A stretch of 64,000 nt of DNA. Source: Bacteroidaceae bacterium (lineage in GTDB: Bacteria > Bacteroidota > Bacteroidia > Bacteroidales > Bacteroidaceae). A model generated the notes under the pieces. It was not told where the DNA came from and did not search any database. It was given only the letters and a program-made list of their open reading frames with translations. Within the stretch, counting starts at the first letter, position 1; each line of letters opens with the position of its first letter. Of this stretch, positions 1 through 9,291 are shown piece by piece. Position numbers and translations under genes: made by a program. The stretch spans positions 1 through 64,000 of the forward strand of contig JAGCVH010000075.1 of the NCBI GenBank assembly GCA_017962495.1, read 5' to 3'.

Positions 1-1490
1 AGGCCACTAAGGAAGCTGGTCAGATTGCTGGTCTCGAAGTTAAGCGTATTGTCAACGAGCCCACAGCTGCCGCTTTGGCATATGGTGTTGATAAGGCTAA
101 TAAGGATATGAAGATTGCTGTCTTCGACCTTGGTGGTGGTACATTTGATATCTCTATCCTGGAATTTGGTAGTGGCGTGTTTGAGGTTCTGAGCACTAAT
201 GGTGATACTCACCTTGGTGGGGATGACTTCGACCAGGTTATCATCGACTGGTTGGCCAATGCTTTCAAGGCTGAGGAAGGTGTTGACCTGAAGCAAGACC
301 CAATGGCACTGCAACGTCTGAAGGAGGCTGCCGAGAAGGCTAAGATTGAGCTCTCAAGCACTACTTCTACTGAGATTAACCTCCCCTATATCACTGCTGT
401 AGGTGGTGTGCCTAAGCACCTCGTTAAGACACTCACTCGTTCTGAGTTCGAGCGTTTGGCTGATAGCCTGATTCAGGCTTGTAAAGTGCCTTGCCAGAAC
501 GCTATGCGCGATGCGGGTCTTTCGAACAGTGATATCGACGAAGTTATCCTTGTGGGTGGTTCGACACGTGTACCTGCTGTGCAGAAGATGGTTGCAGATT
601 TCTTTGGAAAGGAACCTTCAAAGGGTGTTAACCCCGATGAGGTTGTTGCTGTTGGTGCAAGCATTCAGGGTGCAGTGCTCACAGGTGACAAGAGCGATAT
701 CGTACTGCTCGATGTAACACCTCTGTCTATGGGTATCGAAACACTGGGTGGCGTGATGACTAAGCTCATCGATGCCAACACTACCATCCCTTGCAAGAAG
801 AGTGAAACCTTCTCAACTGCAGCAGATAACCAGACAGCTGTTACCATCCATGTCCTGCAGGGTGAACGACCTATGGCCGCTCAGAACAAGAGCGTTGGTC
901 ACTTCAACCTTGAAGGTATTGCTCCTGCACGCCGTGGTGTTCCTCAAATTGAGGTTACATTCGATATCGACGCCAATGGTATCCTGAACGTTAGTGCAAA
1001 GGATAAGGCCACAGGTAAGGAACAGAGTATCCGAATCGAGGCTTCCAGTGGTTTGTCGAAGGAAGAGATCGAGCGCATGAAGGCTGAGGCTGAAGCTAAT
1101 GCCGAGAGCGATAAGAAAGAGCGTGAGAAGATTGACAAGTTGAATCAGGCCGATAGCATGATTTTCCAGACGGAGAACATGTTGAAGGAGAGTGGTGACA
1201 AACTTCCTGCCGGTGTGAAAGCCGAAGTGGAGGCCGCCCTTGACAAACTTCGCAATGCCCACAAGGCGCAGGATATTGCCGCAATCGATGCCGCAATTGC
1301 CGAGCTCAATAATGCCGCTCAGAAGATGTATCAAGCCGCTCAACAATCAGGTGGAGCCCAGGCAGGTCCTGATGCTGGCTTTGGTGGCGCAGGCTTCCAA
1401 GGTGGTCAGCAAGCTGGTCCTCAGTCAGGTGCTAACCAAGATGGTAAGGCCGACGACATCCAAGACGCCGACTTTGAGGAGGTCAAGTAA
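1..1490 (+). CDS. dnaK: Chaperone DnaK (Hsp70), 5' end missing
   Basis: ATP-dependent Hsp70 chaperone that acts in the cytoplasm with DnaJ and GrpE. The frame is open from base 3 to the TAA at 1488-1490 and gives about 495 residues; by comparison with the usual ~640, roughly the first 150 are outside the window. Seen: [11 protein letters not shown], the phosphate-binding DLGGGTFD, the adenosine motif [10 protein letters not shown], the interdomain linker [10 protein letters not shown], the beta-sandwich substrate domain, a helical lid rich in Glu/Lys, then a Gly/Gln-rich tail ending DADFEEVK. The [18 protein letters not shown] tail and EEVK end are normal for Bacteroidota DnaK. A strong hairpin terminator follows directly. 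Only the missing 5' end is open; the identity is certain. Confidence 0.98.
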   Translation, partial: ATKEAGQIAGLEVKRIVNEPTAAALAYGVDKANKDMKIAVFDLGGGTFDISILEFGSGVFEVLSTNGDTHLGGDDFDQVIIDWLANAFKAEEGVDLKQDPMALQRLKEAAEKAKIELSSTTSTEINLPYITAVGGVPKHLVKTLTRSEFERLADSLIQACKVPCQNAMRDAGLSNSDIDEVILVGGSTRVPAVQKMVADFFGKEPSKGVNPDEVVAVGASIQGAVLTGDKSDIVLLDVTPLSMGIETLGGVMTKLIDANTTIPCKKSETFSTAADNQTAVTIHVLQGERPMAAQNKSVGHFNLEGIAPARRGVPQIEVTFDIDANGILNVSAKDKATGKEQSIRIEASSGLSKEEIERMKAEAEANAESDKKEREKIDKLNQADSMIFQTENMLKESGDKLPAGVKAEVEAALDKLRNAHKAQDIAAIDAAIAELNNAAQKMYQAAQQSGGAQAGPDAGFGGAGFQGGQQAGPQSGANQDGKADDIQDADFEEVK

Positions 1491-1511
1491 AAATTGGAGT
1501 AAAGAAGAAGA

Positions 1512-1541
1512 GGGGGCGCTTCGTGTGAAGTGCCCCCTTTC
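1512..1541 (+). terminator. Intrinsic terminator after dnaK, possibly bidirectional
   Basis: An 11-bp GC-rich stem (GGGGGCGCTTC paired with GAAGTGCCCCC, one G-T pair) with a 5-nt loop, followed by TTTCTT. It lies between the dnaK stop and the stop of the convergent ACT gene at 1547. Read on the minus strand the same stem is followed by TCTTCTTCTTT, so it can also end the aryl-acid operon. Confidence 0.85.
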
Positions 1542-1546
1542 TTATG

Positions 1547-1975
1547 TCATGCCCATTGGGTGAGAGCACTCTCGTCGATGCTCTTGAGATGATTTGCGTT
1601 GATGACGCTGATGGCCTTTTCTCCATCATCGGTACGGAAGATGAGGATGCCTTTGCCTCTCAACAAGAATGAATACAAATAAGTGATGCTGATGCCCGCC
1701 TCACTGAAGACCTTTACGGCCTCTGCAGCACGACCAGGTTTGTCATCAATTTCAATGGCAAAAACGTCGCTAAGTGCAACAGCTACATTCGCCTTTTTCA
1801 ACTCTTCGTAAGCACGCATAGGCTCACTGCAAATTAAACGATAGATACCATACTCTGCGGTATCTGCAATGGTGGAGGCAATAATCTGGATGTTTGCTTC
1901 CTTCAAGGCGTCAAGAACCTTAATGAGTGTACCAGAACGGTTCTCAATGAAGATGGATAGTTGTGGAATAGTCAT
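1547..1975 (-). CDS. Tandem ACT-domain protein, likely amino-acid sensor of the aryl-acid operon
   Basis: A 142-residue protein made of two ACT-like beta-alpha-beta-beta-alpha-beta units and nothing else. The first unit begins QLSIFIENRSGTLIKVLDAL, the second FAIEIDDKPGRAAEAVKVF; both show the acidic/Asn-x-Pro/Ser-Gly ligand loop typical of amino-acid-binding ACT domains. No catalytic or DNA-binding part is visible. It is the last gene of the minus-strand operon, 32 bp after the phenylacetate-CoA ligase gene. Stand-alone tandem ACT proteins next to phenylacetate-CoA ligases are a recurring arrangement. I infer that it binds an aromatic or branched amino acid and modulates a partner enzyme; ligand and partner are unknown. 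Confidence 0.8.
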   Translation of the reverse strand: MTIPQLSIFIENRSGTLIKVLDALKEANIQIIASTIADTAEYGIYRLICSEPMRAYEELKKANVAVALSDVFAIEIDDKPGRAAEAVKVFSEAGISITYLYSFLLRGKGILIFRTDDGEKAISVINANHLKSIDESALTQWA

Positions 1976-2007
1976 ATTATTTAGAATTTAAAGTTAATAA
2001 TTCGGAG

Positions 2008-3315
2008 TTAAGAATATACCTTTCGCTTGTCTATGACACGAACGGCCTTACCCTCACTTACAGGCAGTGAGCCGAGGGGAACGAGTTTGACGATGGGAGT
2101 GAGAAGAATCTCGTCCTTTAGTCGGCGTCTAATTTCTTTTTCAAGAGTTTGCAATTGCTTGTAGTCGTCGGTGGGTTGTGCGAGTTCTACCTCTACCGTC
2201 ATATTGTCATTTTCTTCGTCTGTAGTGAGCGTGATGAGATAGTTGTTGGCAAGTTCGCTAAACTGCATCAGAATCTTTTCAATTTGGATGGGGAAGATAT
2301 TCACACCACGAAGTACCATCATATCGTCGGAGCGTCCTTTCATTCGATCTATACGCACATGGTTGCGTCCACATGGGCATGAGCGACCCAGAACACGTGT
2401 TAAATCACGTGTGCGATAGCGAAGCAGAGGCATGGCTTCACGGCAGAGTGTTGTGAGTACGAGCTCACCAATCTCTCCGTCTGGTACGGGTTCGAGTGTG
2501 TCGGGGTCGACAATCTCCACAATGTAATAATCCTCCCAGAAGTGCATGCCATTTTGTTCAGGACATTCGAATCCAACACCTGGACCGCACATTTCGCTCA
2601 TACCAAATGAATTGTAGGCTTTCACTCCCATCATGTCCTCAATGCGTTTGCGCTGTTCCTCGCTATGGGGCTCGGCACCAATGGCTAGCACCTTAAGCTT
2701 GGTATCACGTCGTGGGTCAACGCCCTCTTCCTTCATCACTTCGTAAAGGCGTGTAACATAACTGGGAACGGCATGGATAGCTGTTGTTCCGAAGTCCTTA
2801 ATGAACTTAATCTGACGAAGGGAATTACCTGCGGCGGCTGGAACGGTTAGCATTCCTAGTTTCTCTGCACCATACTGGAACCCTAGGCCTCCGGTGAACA
2901 TACCGTATCCACTTGAGTTTTGGAATACATCGTCAGGTCTAAGTCCTACCATCCATAAGTTACGTGCCACTTGATTGGCCCACTCGTCGAGGTCTTTCTT
3001 TGTGTGCAAGATGACAGTGGGATTACCTGTTGTTCCACTTGAAGAATGTAGGCGCACACAATCCTTCATAGGCACGCAGGACATTCCGAAGGGGTAGGTC
3101 TCACGCAAGTCCTGTTTTGTAGTAAAAGGTAACCGGCGTACGTCTGCTAATGATTTAATGTCATCAGGTGTGATGCCTGCTTCAGCAAATTTCTTGCGAT
3201 AGAACTCATTGTTCATGCAATGGCGCACCGTCTTTTTTAGTCGTTCCAATTGGAGGGCCTCAATCTGTTCGCGAGACATGGACTCCAATTCGGGTTCGAA
3301 AAATTGTGAATACAT
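2008..3315 (-). CDS. paaK: Phenylacetate--CoA ligase (AMP-forming), copy 1
   Basis: A 435-residue adenylate-forming enzyme of the PaaK family: aryl acetate + ATP + CoA to aryl-acetyl-CoA + AMP + PPi, cytoplasmic. Seen: phosphate loop SSSGTTGNPT (residues 91-100), adenine-binding region YNSFGMSEMCGPG (234-246), YRTRDL (300-305), CPCGR (313-317), hinge region GRSDDMMVLRGVNIFP (327-342), and a C-terminal SEGKAVRVIDKRK with the acyl-adenylation Lys. The length is that of the family. It lies 27 bp downstream of a second paaK with the same domain order. The partners encoded in the operon (IorAB, aminotransferase) suggest aryl acetates such as phenylacetate or indoleacetate. The enzyme could also run toward ATP formation. 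Confidence 0.93.
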   Translation of the reverse strand: MYSQFFEPELESMSREQIEALQLERLKKTVRHCMNNEFYRKKFAEAGITPDDIKSLADVRRLPFTTKQDLRETYPFGMSCVPMKDCVRLHSSSGTTGNPTVILHTKKDLDEWANQVARNLWMVGLRPDDVFQNSSGYGMFTGGLGFQYGAEKLGMLTVPAAAGNSLRQIKFIKDFGTTAIHAVPSYVTRLYEVMKEEGVDPRRDTKLKVLAIGAEPHSEEQRKRIEDMMGVKAYNSFGMSEMCGPGVGFECPEQNGMHFWEDYYIVEIVDPDTLEPVPDGEIGELVLTTLCREAMPLLRYRTRDLTRVLGRSCPCGRNHVRIDRMKGRSDDMMVLRGVNIFPIQIEKILMQFSELANNYLITLTTDEENDNMTVEVELAQPTDDYKQLQTLEKEIRRRLKDEILLTPIVKLVPLGSLPVSEGKAVRVIDKRKVYS

Positions 3316-3342
3316 TTTTATTATTATGAATTAATTAAGAGT

Positions 3343-4650
3343 TTAGAGTTTACGTTTGTCTATGATGTGGGCACTCTTGCCTTGACTGCGTTCGATGGTA
3401 CCTGGGGCCTTTAATTGAACTTTTGCGGCAATGCTGAGCACACTCTTGAGTTTCGAGGCCAATTTCTTCTCCAGTTCGTCGATGGCGGCAGGTGTGTCGA
3501 AGGTCGCAGTGAAGTACTCCTGACGGAGTTCCACCTGAACTTGTAAAGTATCGAGATTGTTGACTCGATCCACCACGAGCATATAACGTGGAGCGAACTC
3601 GGGCATGCTGAGTACCACACTTTCGACTTGAGAGGGGAATACGTTGATACCACGGATGATGAGCATGTCGTCAGAACGTCCTTCAATCCGGCTCATGCGG
3701 ATACTGGTACGTCCACAATTACACTGACCCGTCATCAATGAACAAAGGTCACGTGTACGATAACGAAGCAGAGGCATCCCTTCCTTTGTGAGGGTTGTGA
3801 AGACCAACTCGCCAGACTGACCGTTAGGTAAGGATTCGAGAGTTACGGGATTGATTATTTCGGGATAGAAATGATCCTCGCAAATGTGCGATCCGTTCTG
3901 TTCTTGACATTCATAGCTCACGCAAGGTCCCATAATTTCGGAAAGACCATAAAGGTTATAACCCTTCAAGCCCAGACGCTCTTCAATCTCTTGACGCATA
4001 CGCTCGGTCCAAGGCTCAGCACCGAAAGCTCCGGCACGAAGCTTTATCTGTTCTTTGCTGATACCCATCTTCTCCATCGTTTCCGCCAGATACAACGCAT
4101 ATGATGGTGTGCAGGCAATTCCTGTTATGCCTAAGTCGCGGATGAGTTTTAGATGTTTCTCGGTGTTACCCGTTCCCGCAGGAATACATGCTGCACCGAT
4201 GTGCTCCACACCATAATGTGCTCCTAATCCACCTGTGAACAAACCATAGCCGTATGCAACGGAGAAGGTATCATCTCGTGTGATACCATAGGCCGTCAAA
4301 CATCGGGCCATACACTCACTCCAGACACCGATGTCCTTGCGAGTATAGCCCACAATGGTAGGATTGCCCGTAGTTCCGCTGGAGGCATGTACACGAATAA
4401 TCTCGCTTTGAGGAGCGGCCTGAAGTCCAAAGGGGTAGTTATCGCGAAGGTCCTTCTTCGTGGTGAAGGGTAGTTTCTTAATGTCCTCGATGGTTTGGAT
4501 GTCATCGGGGCGGATGTCCATTTCTTGAAGTTTATGCCGATAGAAAGGCACATTATGATAGACATATTCTACTATTTTATGTAACCGCTTGCCTTGTAGG
4601 GCGCTCATTTCGTCGCGGCTCATACATTCTTTGTTAGGATTCCAAATCAT
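3343..4650 (-). CDS. paaK: Phenylacetate--CoA ligase (AMP-forming), copy 2
   Basis: Second 435-residue PaaK-type adenylate-forming ligase. Seen: HASSGTTGNPT near residue 90, NLYGLSEIMGPCVSYEC in the adenine-binding region, the Cys pair CNCGR, GRSDDMLIIRGINVFPSQVE in the hinge, and C-terminal RSQGKSAHIIDKRKL with the conserved Lys. It is equal in length to its downstream neighbour but clearly divergent, so the pair is an old duplication and not a recent one. I infer different acyl preferences, for example phenylacetate versus indoleacetate or hydroxyphenylacetate; the sequence alone cannot assign them. It sits 33 bp after the symporter gene in the same operon. Confidence 0.92.
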   Translation of the reverse strand: MIWNPNKECMSRDEMSALQGKRLHKIVEYVYHNVPFYRHKLQEMDIRPDDIQTIEDIKKLPFTTKKDLRDNYPFGLQAAPQSEIIRVHASSGTTGNPTIVGYTRKDIGVWSECMARCLTAYGITRDDTFSVAYGYGLFTGGLGAHYGVEHIGAACIPAGTGNTEKHLKLIRDLGITGIACTPSYALYLAETMEKMGISKEQIKLRAGAFGAEPWTERMRQEIEERLGLKGYNLYGLSEIMGPCVSYECQEQNGSHICEDHFYPEIINPVTLESLPNGQSGELVFTTLTKEGMPLLRYRTRDLCSLMTGQCNCGRTSIRMSRIEGRSDDMLIIRGINVFPSQVESVVLSMPEFAPRYMLVVDRVNNLDTLQVQVELRQEYFTATFDTPAAIDELEKKLASKLKSVLSIAAKVQLKAPGTIERSQGKSAHIIDKRKL

Positions 4651-4683
4651 GGTGATATATAATTTGATGGATTACATTACAAT

Positions 4684-6204
4684 TTATTTATAGCACTCGA
4701 ACATGCGGTCAACATCTGCTGTGGGTAATTTCTTTGTAAACAGGCTTACCAAAAGAACAACAGGGAAACCGCCAACCATAGCAATGGCACCGCAATTGAT
4801 AGGATTAATAGGATTGCCCAAAAGCATATTAATTACAGTAAGTCCCACACCCCAAATGAAACAAGCCCATACGGAGGCTGTAGTAATGCGCCTCGAATAG
4901 AGACCTAACATGAAAGGAGCAAGGAAAGCACCTGCCAATGCTCCCCACGAGATGCCCATAAGTTGGGCAATGAAGGTGGGTGGGTTCAGTGCTATCATCA
5001 GAGATATGACGATAAAGAAGACAATGAGAACTCGCATGACAACGACCTTGCGACGTTCTATTTTCTCGGCAACAATGTCGTCGATAGAGCCTTCCTCGAC
5101 TTCGCCTGGCAATGATTTTTTATCTCGATAAATGAGGTCGAGAGTCATCGTGCTGGAACTGGTGAGAACTAAGGATGCCAGTGTTGACATGGATGCCGAA
5201 AGTACCAACAATACTACGAGTGCAATAAGAATATTGGGCAGGGTTACGAGCATAGCTGGAACGATGGAGTCGAATGCGATTTTTCCATTTGCTGCAATCA
5301 CGGGTTCGTACAAACGGCCGAATCCACCTAAAAAATAACAACCACCAGCTACGATGAATGCAAAGATTGTACTAATGATGGTACCTCGACGAATGGCACT
5401 CTCGTCTGTAATCGAGTAGAATTTTCCCACCATCTGGGGAAGTCCCATGGTTCCCAATGAGGTTAGGATAACCACGCCCAACAGTCCCCATGGGTCAGGA
5501 CCGAACCATGAGGCAAATCCTCCATTCACCGTTGGATCAGCATCGGAAGGAATCTGAGCCAGTTTCTCAACAGCCGTCATTAGTCCACCTTGTGCATTTA
5601 GCACGGCAATGATGACGGCTACAATACCGAAGAGCATAATAATACCCTGAATGAAATCGTTCATTGCAGTGGCTTTATATCCACCCAGAATCACATAGAC
5701 GGCAGTAAGGATGGACATGATGACGACACAGTATTCGTATGGAATGCCGAATCCCATCTCGAAAAGTCTGGAGATACCACTATATACACCTGCTGTATAA
5801 GGAATCAAGAAGACGAATGCAATGATAGAGGCGGCAACACGCAAACCTTGGTCTCGGAAGCGGGTTCCAAAGAAGTCGGGCATTGTACGGCTTTCTATAT
5901 GTTGGGTCATCTGTTTGGTGCGACGTCCCAAAATAATCCATGCCAAGAGTGAACCTATAACGGCATTACCAATACCTATCCATGCACTGGAGAGTCCATA
6001 TCTCCAGCCAAACTGACCAGCATAGCCCACAAATACAACGGCGGAAAAATAGGATGTCCCATATGCAAACGCTGTGAGCCAAGGACCTACGGCACGCCCA
6101 CCAAGTACAAATCCGTCAACACTGCTGGCCTGCTTGCGGGAGTAGATTCCCACGCCAACCATTACGACCAGGAAGATAATGGTTAAGATAACTTTGATAA
6201 ACAT
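4684..6204 (-). CDS. Sodium:solute symporter (SSS family)
   Basis: A 506-residue inner-membrane protein with about 13 hydrophobic helices and the SSS (SLC5) signature: GRAVGPWLTAFAYGTSYFSA near the N-terminus, GGYKATAMNDFIQGIIM, and LGTMGLPQMVGKFYSI. It fits secondary uptake driven by Na+. The substrate cannot be read from the sequence. Its place between the outer-membrane porin and the two aryl-acid CoA ligases makes import of phenylacetate, indoleacetate or a related carboxylate the best guess; PutP-like amino-acid transport is the alternative. Length and topology are normal and the operon gaps are short (33 and 47 bp). Confidence 0.88.
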   Translation of the reverse strand: MFIKVILTIIFLVVMVGVGIYSRKQASSVDGFVLGGRAVGPWLTAFAYGTSYFSAVVFVGYAGQFGWRYGLSSAWIGIGNAVIGSLLAWIILGRRTKQMTQHIESRTMPDFFGTRFRDQGLRVAASIIAFVFLIPYTAGVYSGISRLFEMGFGIPYEYCVVIMSILTAVYVILGGYKATAMNDFIQGIIMLFGIVAVIIAVLNAQGGLMTAVEKLAQIPSDADPTVNGGFASWFGPDPWGLLGVVILTSLGTMGLPQMVGKFYSITDESAIRRGTIISTIFAFIVAGGCYFLGGFGRLYEPVIAANGKIAFDSIVPAMLVTLPNILIALVVLLVLSASMSTLASLVLTSSSTMTLDLIYRDKKSLPGEVEEGSIDDIVAEKIERRKVVVMRVLIVFFIVISLMIALNPPTFIAQLMGISWGALAGAFLAPFMLGLYSRRITTASVWACFIWGVGLTVINMLLGNPINPINCGAIAMVGGFPVVLLVSLFTKKLPTADVDRMFECYK

Positions 6205-6251
6205 TTTATTATTATGTTATTTGCGTTATTACATTATTTTGAAATCCCTGT

Positions 6252-7355
6252 TTAATTGAAGCGAACTTGCAGTTGGCACATGATGGCGTGACTGTTGTCA
6301 TGCACAAAAGCACCATTTGCCGTATATGCACTCTTATATACATATTGCAACTGCACTCTGCACTTCTCGTAGAACCAGTATTGTATGCCTGCAATGGCCT
6401 TATGCTGATCCTGCCCCAATGTGGTATTGAAGTTAAAATAGTCGTATGAACCTACGAACTCTACTTCGGGTCGACCAAGGGGAACGGAACCCGTTAGATA
6501 GCCTCCGCGACTGGTTACGTCTCCGTCGTATCCTTCTAAGTATTCGCCGTGAAGATTGAATTTACGTGATTTATAACTAAAGCCCACCGTCCAGCGATTG
6601 CGTTTGTAATCATCGCCCTTGCATATGGTGGGGTTATATACAGAACCGCCAGTTCCCGCAATGGAGTCAGCCACCGAATGTCCACGGCCTATTTGGCCTG
6701 TAGCCACCAGGTTTAGTCCCTTCACGGGGCGGTATTCTATTCGTCCGATAATGTCTTTAAAATTGTTCCCATCTTTCTTGTTGATGCCTTGTCCATCCAT
6801 TACTTGCAGTTCGTATCGTAACTTGGCATCGTTAGTTTCGCCATACAAGGCAAGACCCAAGTCACGTCCGTATTGCACGCCAAGAAGCGGGTCGCTTCCG
6901 CAACCGGTAAGGAATGTAACGCCTTCTGAATAGACGTCGATGGCTTCCATGGAAGTGGGGGAGAGGGGGTTCTCGAGTGAAAGACCATTCTTAAACTGAC
7001 CAATGCGAGCTACGAGGGCATTGTTCTTAGTAATGCGAAAGTCTGTGTAAAATTCCTGTACGACACTCGAGAAGTCGTGCATGAAGAGAAACGACCAACG
7101 GTCGGTGATTTGGGCATTTGCCCAGAAAAGCACACGCTTTAGTTCAAAAGAGTTTGTGTTTGTGTTACTGCGGTTGGTGTAAGCGTAACCGCCTTGTGCG
7201 TATCCATGTAATTGGATGTGCTCTGTGAGTTTGTCTAATACCTTTTTACCTTTGTTTGTGGCAGTGGAGTCTGATTGGCCCATTGCCGCCGTGCTGCTGA
7301 AGATGGCCAGAGCCACTGCCAGCGTTGCTTTGGCGAAAAATGATTTTTGTTTCAT
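6252..7355 (-). CDS. Outer-membrane porin, Porin_O_P-like
   Basis: A 367-residue beta-barrel protein with a signal peptide (MKQKSFFAKATLAVALAIFS..., cleavage near AMGQ). Alternating amphipathic strands run through the body: GYAQGGYAYT at the start, ELKRVLFWANAQITDRWSFL, ARIGQFKNGLSLENPLSP, GRIEYRPVKGLNLVATGQIG, and a terminal strand ending CQLQVRFN with the aromatic residue next to last. This matches the phosphate-selective porin O/P family of Bacteroidota, whose members are not all phosphate specific. It lies between the symporter and the aminotransferase in the aryl-acid operon, so I infer that it admits the same small aromatic acids across the outer membrane. Confidence 0.85.
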   Translation of the reverse strand: MKQKSFFAKATLAVALAIFSSTAAMGQSDSTATNKGKKVLDKLTEHIQLHGYAQGGYAYTNRSNTNTNSFELKRVLFWANAQITDRWSFLFMHDFSSVVQEFYTDFRITKNNALVARIGQFKNGLSLENPLSPTSMEAIDVYSEGVTFLTGCGSDPLLGVQYGRDLGLALYGETNDAKLRYELQVMDGQGINKKDGNNFKDIIGRIEYRPVKGLNLVATGQIGRGHSVADSIAGTGGSVYNPTICKGDDYKRNRWTVGFSYKSRKFNLHGEYLEGYDGDVTSRGGYLTGSVPLGRPEVEFVGSYDYFNFNTTLGQDQHKAIAGIQYWFYEKCRVQLQYVYKSAYTANGAFVHDNSHAIMCQLQVRFN

Positions 7356-7376
7356 TGTTTAATTGATTAGGGGTTA

Positions 7377-8684
7377 TTAATTATTTTGTTCAAATAAACT
7401 CATACGTTCTTCCAGCTGGTCGTACTGATGGTCTTCAATAAAGGAAGTACATACACGCAGTCCTTCCTGATGCGACCCTGTGGTGATAAGGCAAATGGCA
7501 CTTACACCGTAATACATCAGTTCGCGTGCCAACTGGCCACTTGTCATGCCTGGATAACCTATAGTGAAGTAGAAACCATCGGCAACGGGTCTATCCAAGT
7601 CTTTATCATAGACGATGCGGAAACCATGACGCAAGAATATTTCCTTTAGTTTATGGGCTCGTTCGCCATATACCTTCACCTCGTCACGGAAACAATACTC
7701 CCCATCACAGGCCGCACGGAACATCTCTGCCAAAGCATATTGCGCTGAATGACTAGTTCCCGATGATAAGGCATAAAGCATTCGAGTGGAAAACACCAAA
7801 CCGAAGGGTAATCCTTCGTAACGTTCACTCAAGTCAATGAAGTGACGGTGGAATAACTTGTTGCTAATGCACACCACAGCTATGCGTTCACCCGCATAAC
7901 TAAAAGCCTTCGAGCCACTGATGAGCAACATATAATTATCCGTATATCGGGCAACAGTTGGTTGGTAAGGAGGTTGGAAAGGTACACTTAAGTCTTCTCG
8001 GAAGTCCATTGCAAAATATGCCAGGTCCTCCATGATGATGGTGTCGTATTGCGTTGCCAGTTCGCCGATGTCCTTTAACTCCTGTTCCGTCAGGCATATC
8101 CACGAAGGATTGTTGGGATTGCTGTAAACAATGGCGCAGATGTTTCCTTTCGAGAGATAAGTCTCTAACTTTGGACGCAATTTGTCGCCACGATAGTCAT
8201 ATACGTCGAAGGTCTCGTATTTAACTCCCAACACCTGTAATTGCATCTTTTGGACGGGGAACCCAGGGTCGATGAATAAAACCGTATCTTTCTGCTTCGA
8301 AGCTTGCGAGCAAGTTAGGAACGAAGCAAAGGTGCCTTGCATACTACCGCATACAGGAACGCAACTCTCCGCTGCAATATCTACGCCGATGAAAGCCTTC
8401 ACAAAGCGTGAAGCCTGTTTCTTCAATTCGGGGTACCCTTGTATATCGGGGTAACTATGGGCAATGCCGTCTTGCAACGCCTTTATTTGAGCATTAACAC
8501 CCACTTGTGCGGCAGGCAATCCTGGTATGCCCATTTCCATCTTGATGAACTCTACACCACTCTGTTTTTCAGCAAGTGCTGCCACTTGTTTCACTTCACG
8601 GATGGTGGCTTTTGCAAAGTCTTGAATACCCAGTTTCGCAATCAGCCCGTCTACTATCTCTTTTTTGATTGGAGTCGGTTTCAT
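7377..8684 (-). CDS. PLP-dependent aminotransferase, class I/II
   Basis: A 435-residue fold-type I aminotransferase. Seen: PLP-phosphate/ring region around residues 111-121 (VCGSMQGTFAS), YSNPNNPSW (188-195) with the cofactor Asn, MEDLAYF (218-224) with the Asp that binds the pyridine N, and SGSKAFSYAGERI (256-268) in which K259 is the Schiff-base lysine. Cytoplasmic. Position next to iorAB and in one operon with an omega-amidase suggests that it interconverts arylpyruvate and aromatic amino acid, with glutamine as a likely amino donor (inference). Aspartate- or alanine-type donors are not excluded. A 12-bp perfect palindrome (8695-8706, ACGTAATTACGT) lies just upstream of its start, between it and iorB. 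Confidence 0.88.
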   Translation of the reverse strand: MKPTPIKKEIVDGLIAKLGIQDFAKATIREVKQVAALAEKQSGVEFIKMEMGIPGLPAAQVGVNAQIKALQDGIAHSYPDIQGYPELKKQASRFVKAFIGVDIAAESCVPVCGSMQGTFASFLTCSQASKQKDTVLFIDPGFPVQKMQLQVLGVKYETFDVYDYRGDKLRPKLETYLSKGNICAIVYSNPNNPSWICLTEQELKDIGELATQYDTIIMEDLAYFAMDFREDLSVPFQPPYQPTVARYTDNYMLLISGSKAFSYAGERIAVVCISNKLFHRHFIDLSERYEGLPFGLVFSTRMLYALSSGTSHSAQYALAEMFRAACDGEYCFRDEVKVYGERAHKLKEIFLRHGFRIVYDKDLDRPVADGFYFTIGYPGMTSGQLARELMYYGVSAICLITTGSHQEGLRVCTSFIEDHQYDQLEERMSLFEQNN

Positions 8685-8718
8685 TTTCGTTGTTACGTAA
8701 TTACGTTATATTACGTGA

Positions 8719-9291
8719 TTATTTCTGTGCTTCCCTTCCTATAGACAGGGCTTTGATGTTTGCCTCGACTATGGCTTCTCCTTTGCGAACAAAGACTCGG
8801 CGTACGGCATCTTCCATTTTCTCGTATGCTATGCCGATGGCTTTCTGAGCAGCACCCAGCAAGATGACATTGGCCGAGCGAGGCACTCCGTTGTCTTTGG
8901 CTAATTGTTCAATATCGATGGCAATGACATTCTTCACGCCTTCCAGCTCTGCTTTGATGCTCTCTATATCAGGATAGTTAGGGATGTTAACGAATGGTGC
9001 GCTGGATGTGATTATCCATCCTTCTTTACTGAGGAAGGGGAGGTAATGCAGGGCTTCCATAGGTTCCATAGAGATGATGACATCGGCTCCACCTTGGGCA
9101 ATCAGGTCACTTGCGATAGGTTCACTGCTGATGCGGAGATTCGACTGCACGTCTCCACCTCGTTGGCTCATTCCGTGCACTTCAGCCTGTTTAATATATA
9201 AGTTCTCGTTCATTGCGGCTTCGCCAATGATAGTTGCTATTGAGAGGATTCCTTGTCCTCCTACGCCGCATAGTATGATATCCTTTTTCAT
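8719..9291 (-). CDS. iorB: Indolepyruvate:ferredoxin oxidoreductase, beta subunit
   Basis: A 190-residue subunit of the 2-oxoacid oxidoreductase gamma-domain family. Seen: the N-terminal GVGGQGILS (residues 8-16), AEVHGMSQRGGDVQ, and ADVIISMEPMEAL. It pairs with IorA to interconvert arylpyruvate and aryl-acetyl-CoA + CO2 with low-potential ferredoxin. Its start overlaps the iorA stop by 4 bp (ATGA), so the two are translationally coupled. No cysteine cluster motif is present in this subunit, which is normal for the family. Confidence 0.93.
   Translation of the reverse strand: MKKDIILCGVGGQGILSIATIIGEAAMNENLYIKQAEVHGMSQRGGDVQSNLRISSEPIASDLIAQGGADVIISMEPMEALHYLPFLSKEGWIITSSAPFVNIPNYPDIESIKAELEGVKNVIAIDIEQLAKDNGVPRSANVILLGAAQKAIGIAYEKMEDAVRRVFVRKGEAIVEANIKALSIGREAQK

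Noticed and set aside
8695..8706. ACGTAATTACGT palindrome between aminotransferase and iorB as a regulator site
   Set aside because: It lies within the operon in a short AT-rich gap and has no second copy at the operon promoter; it may be chance.
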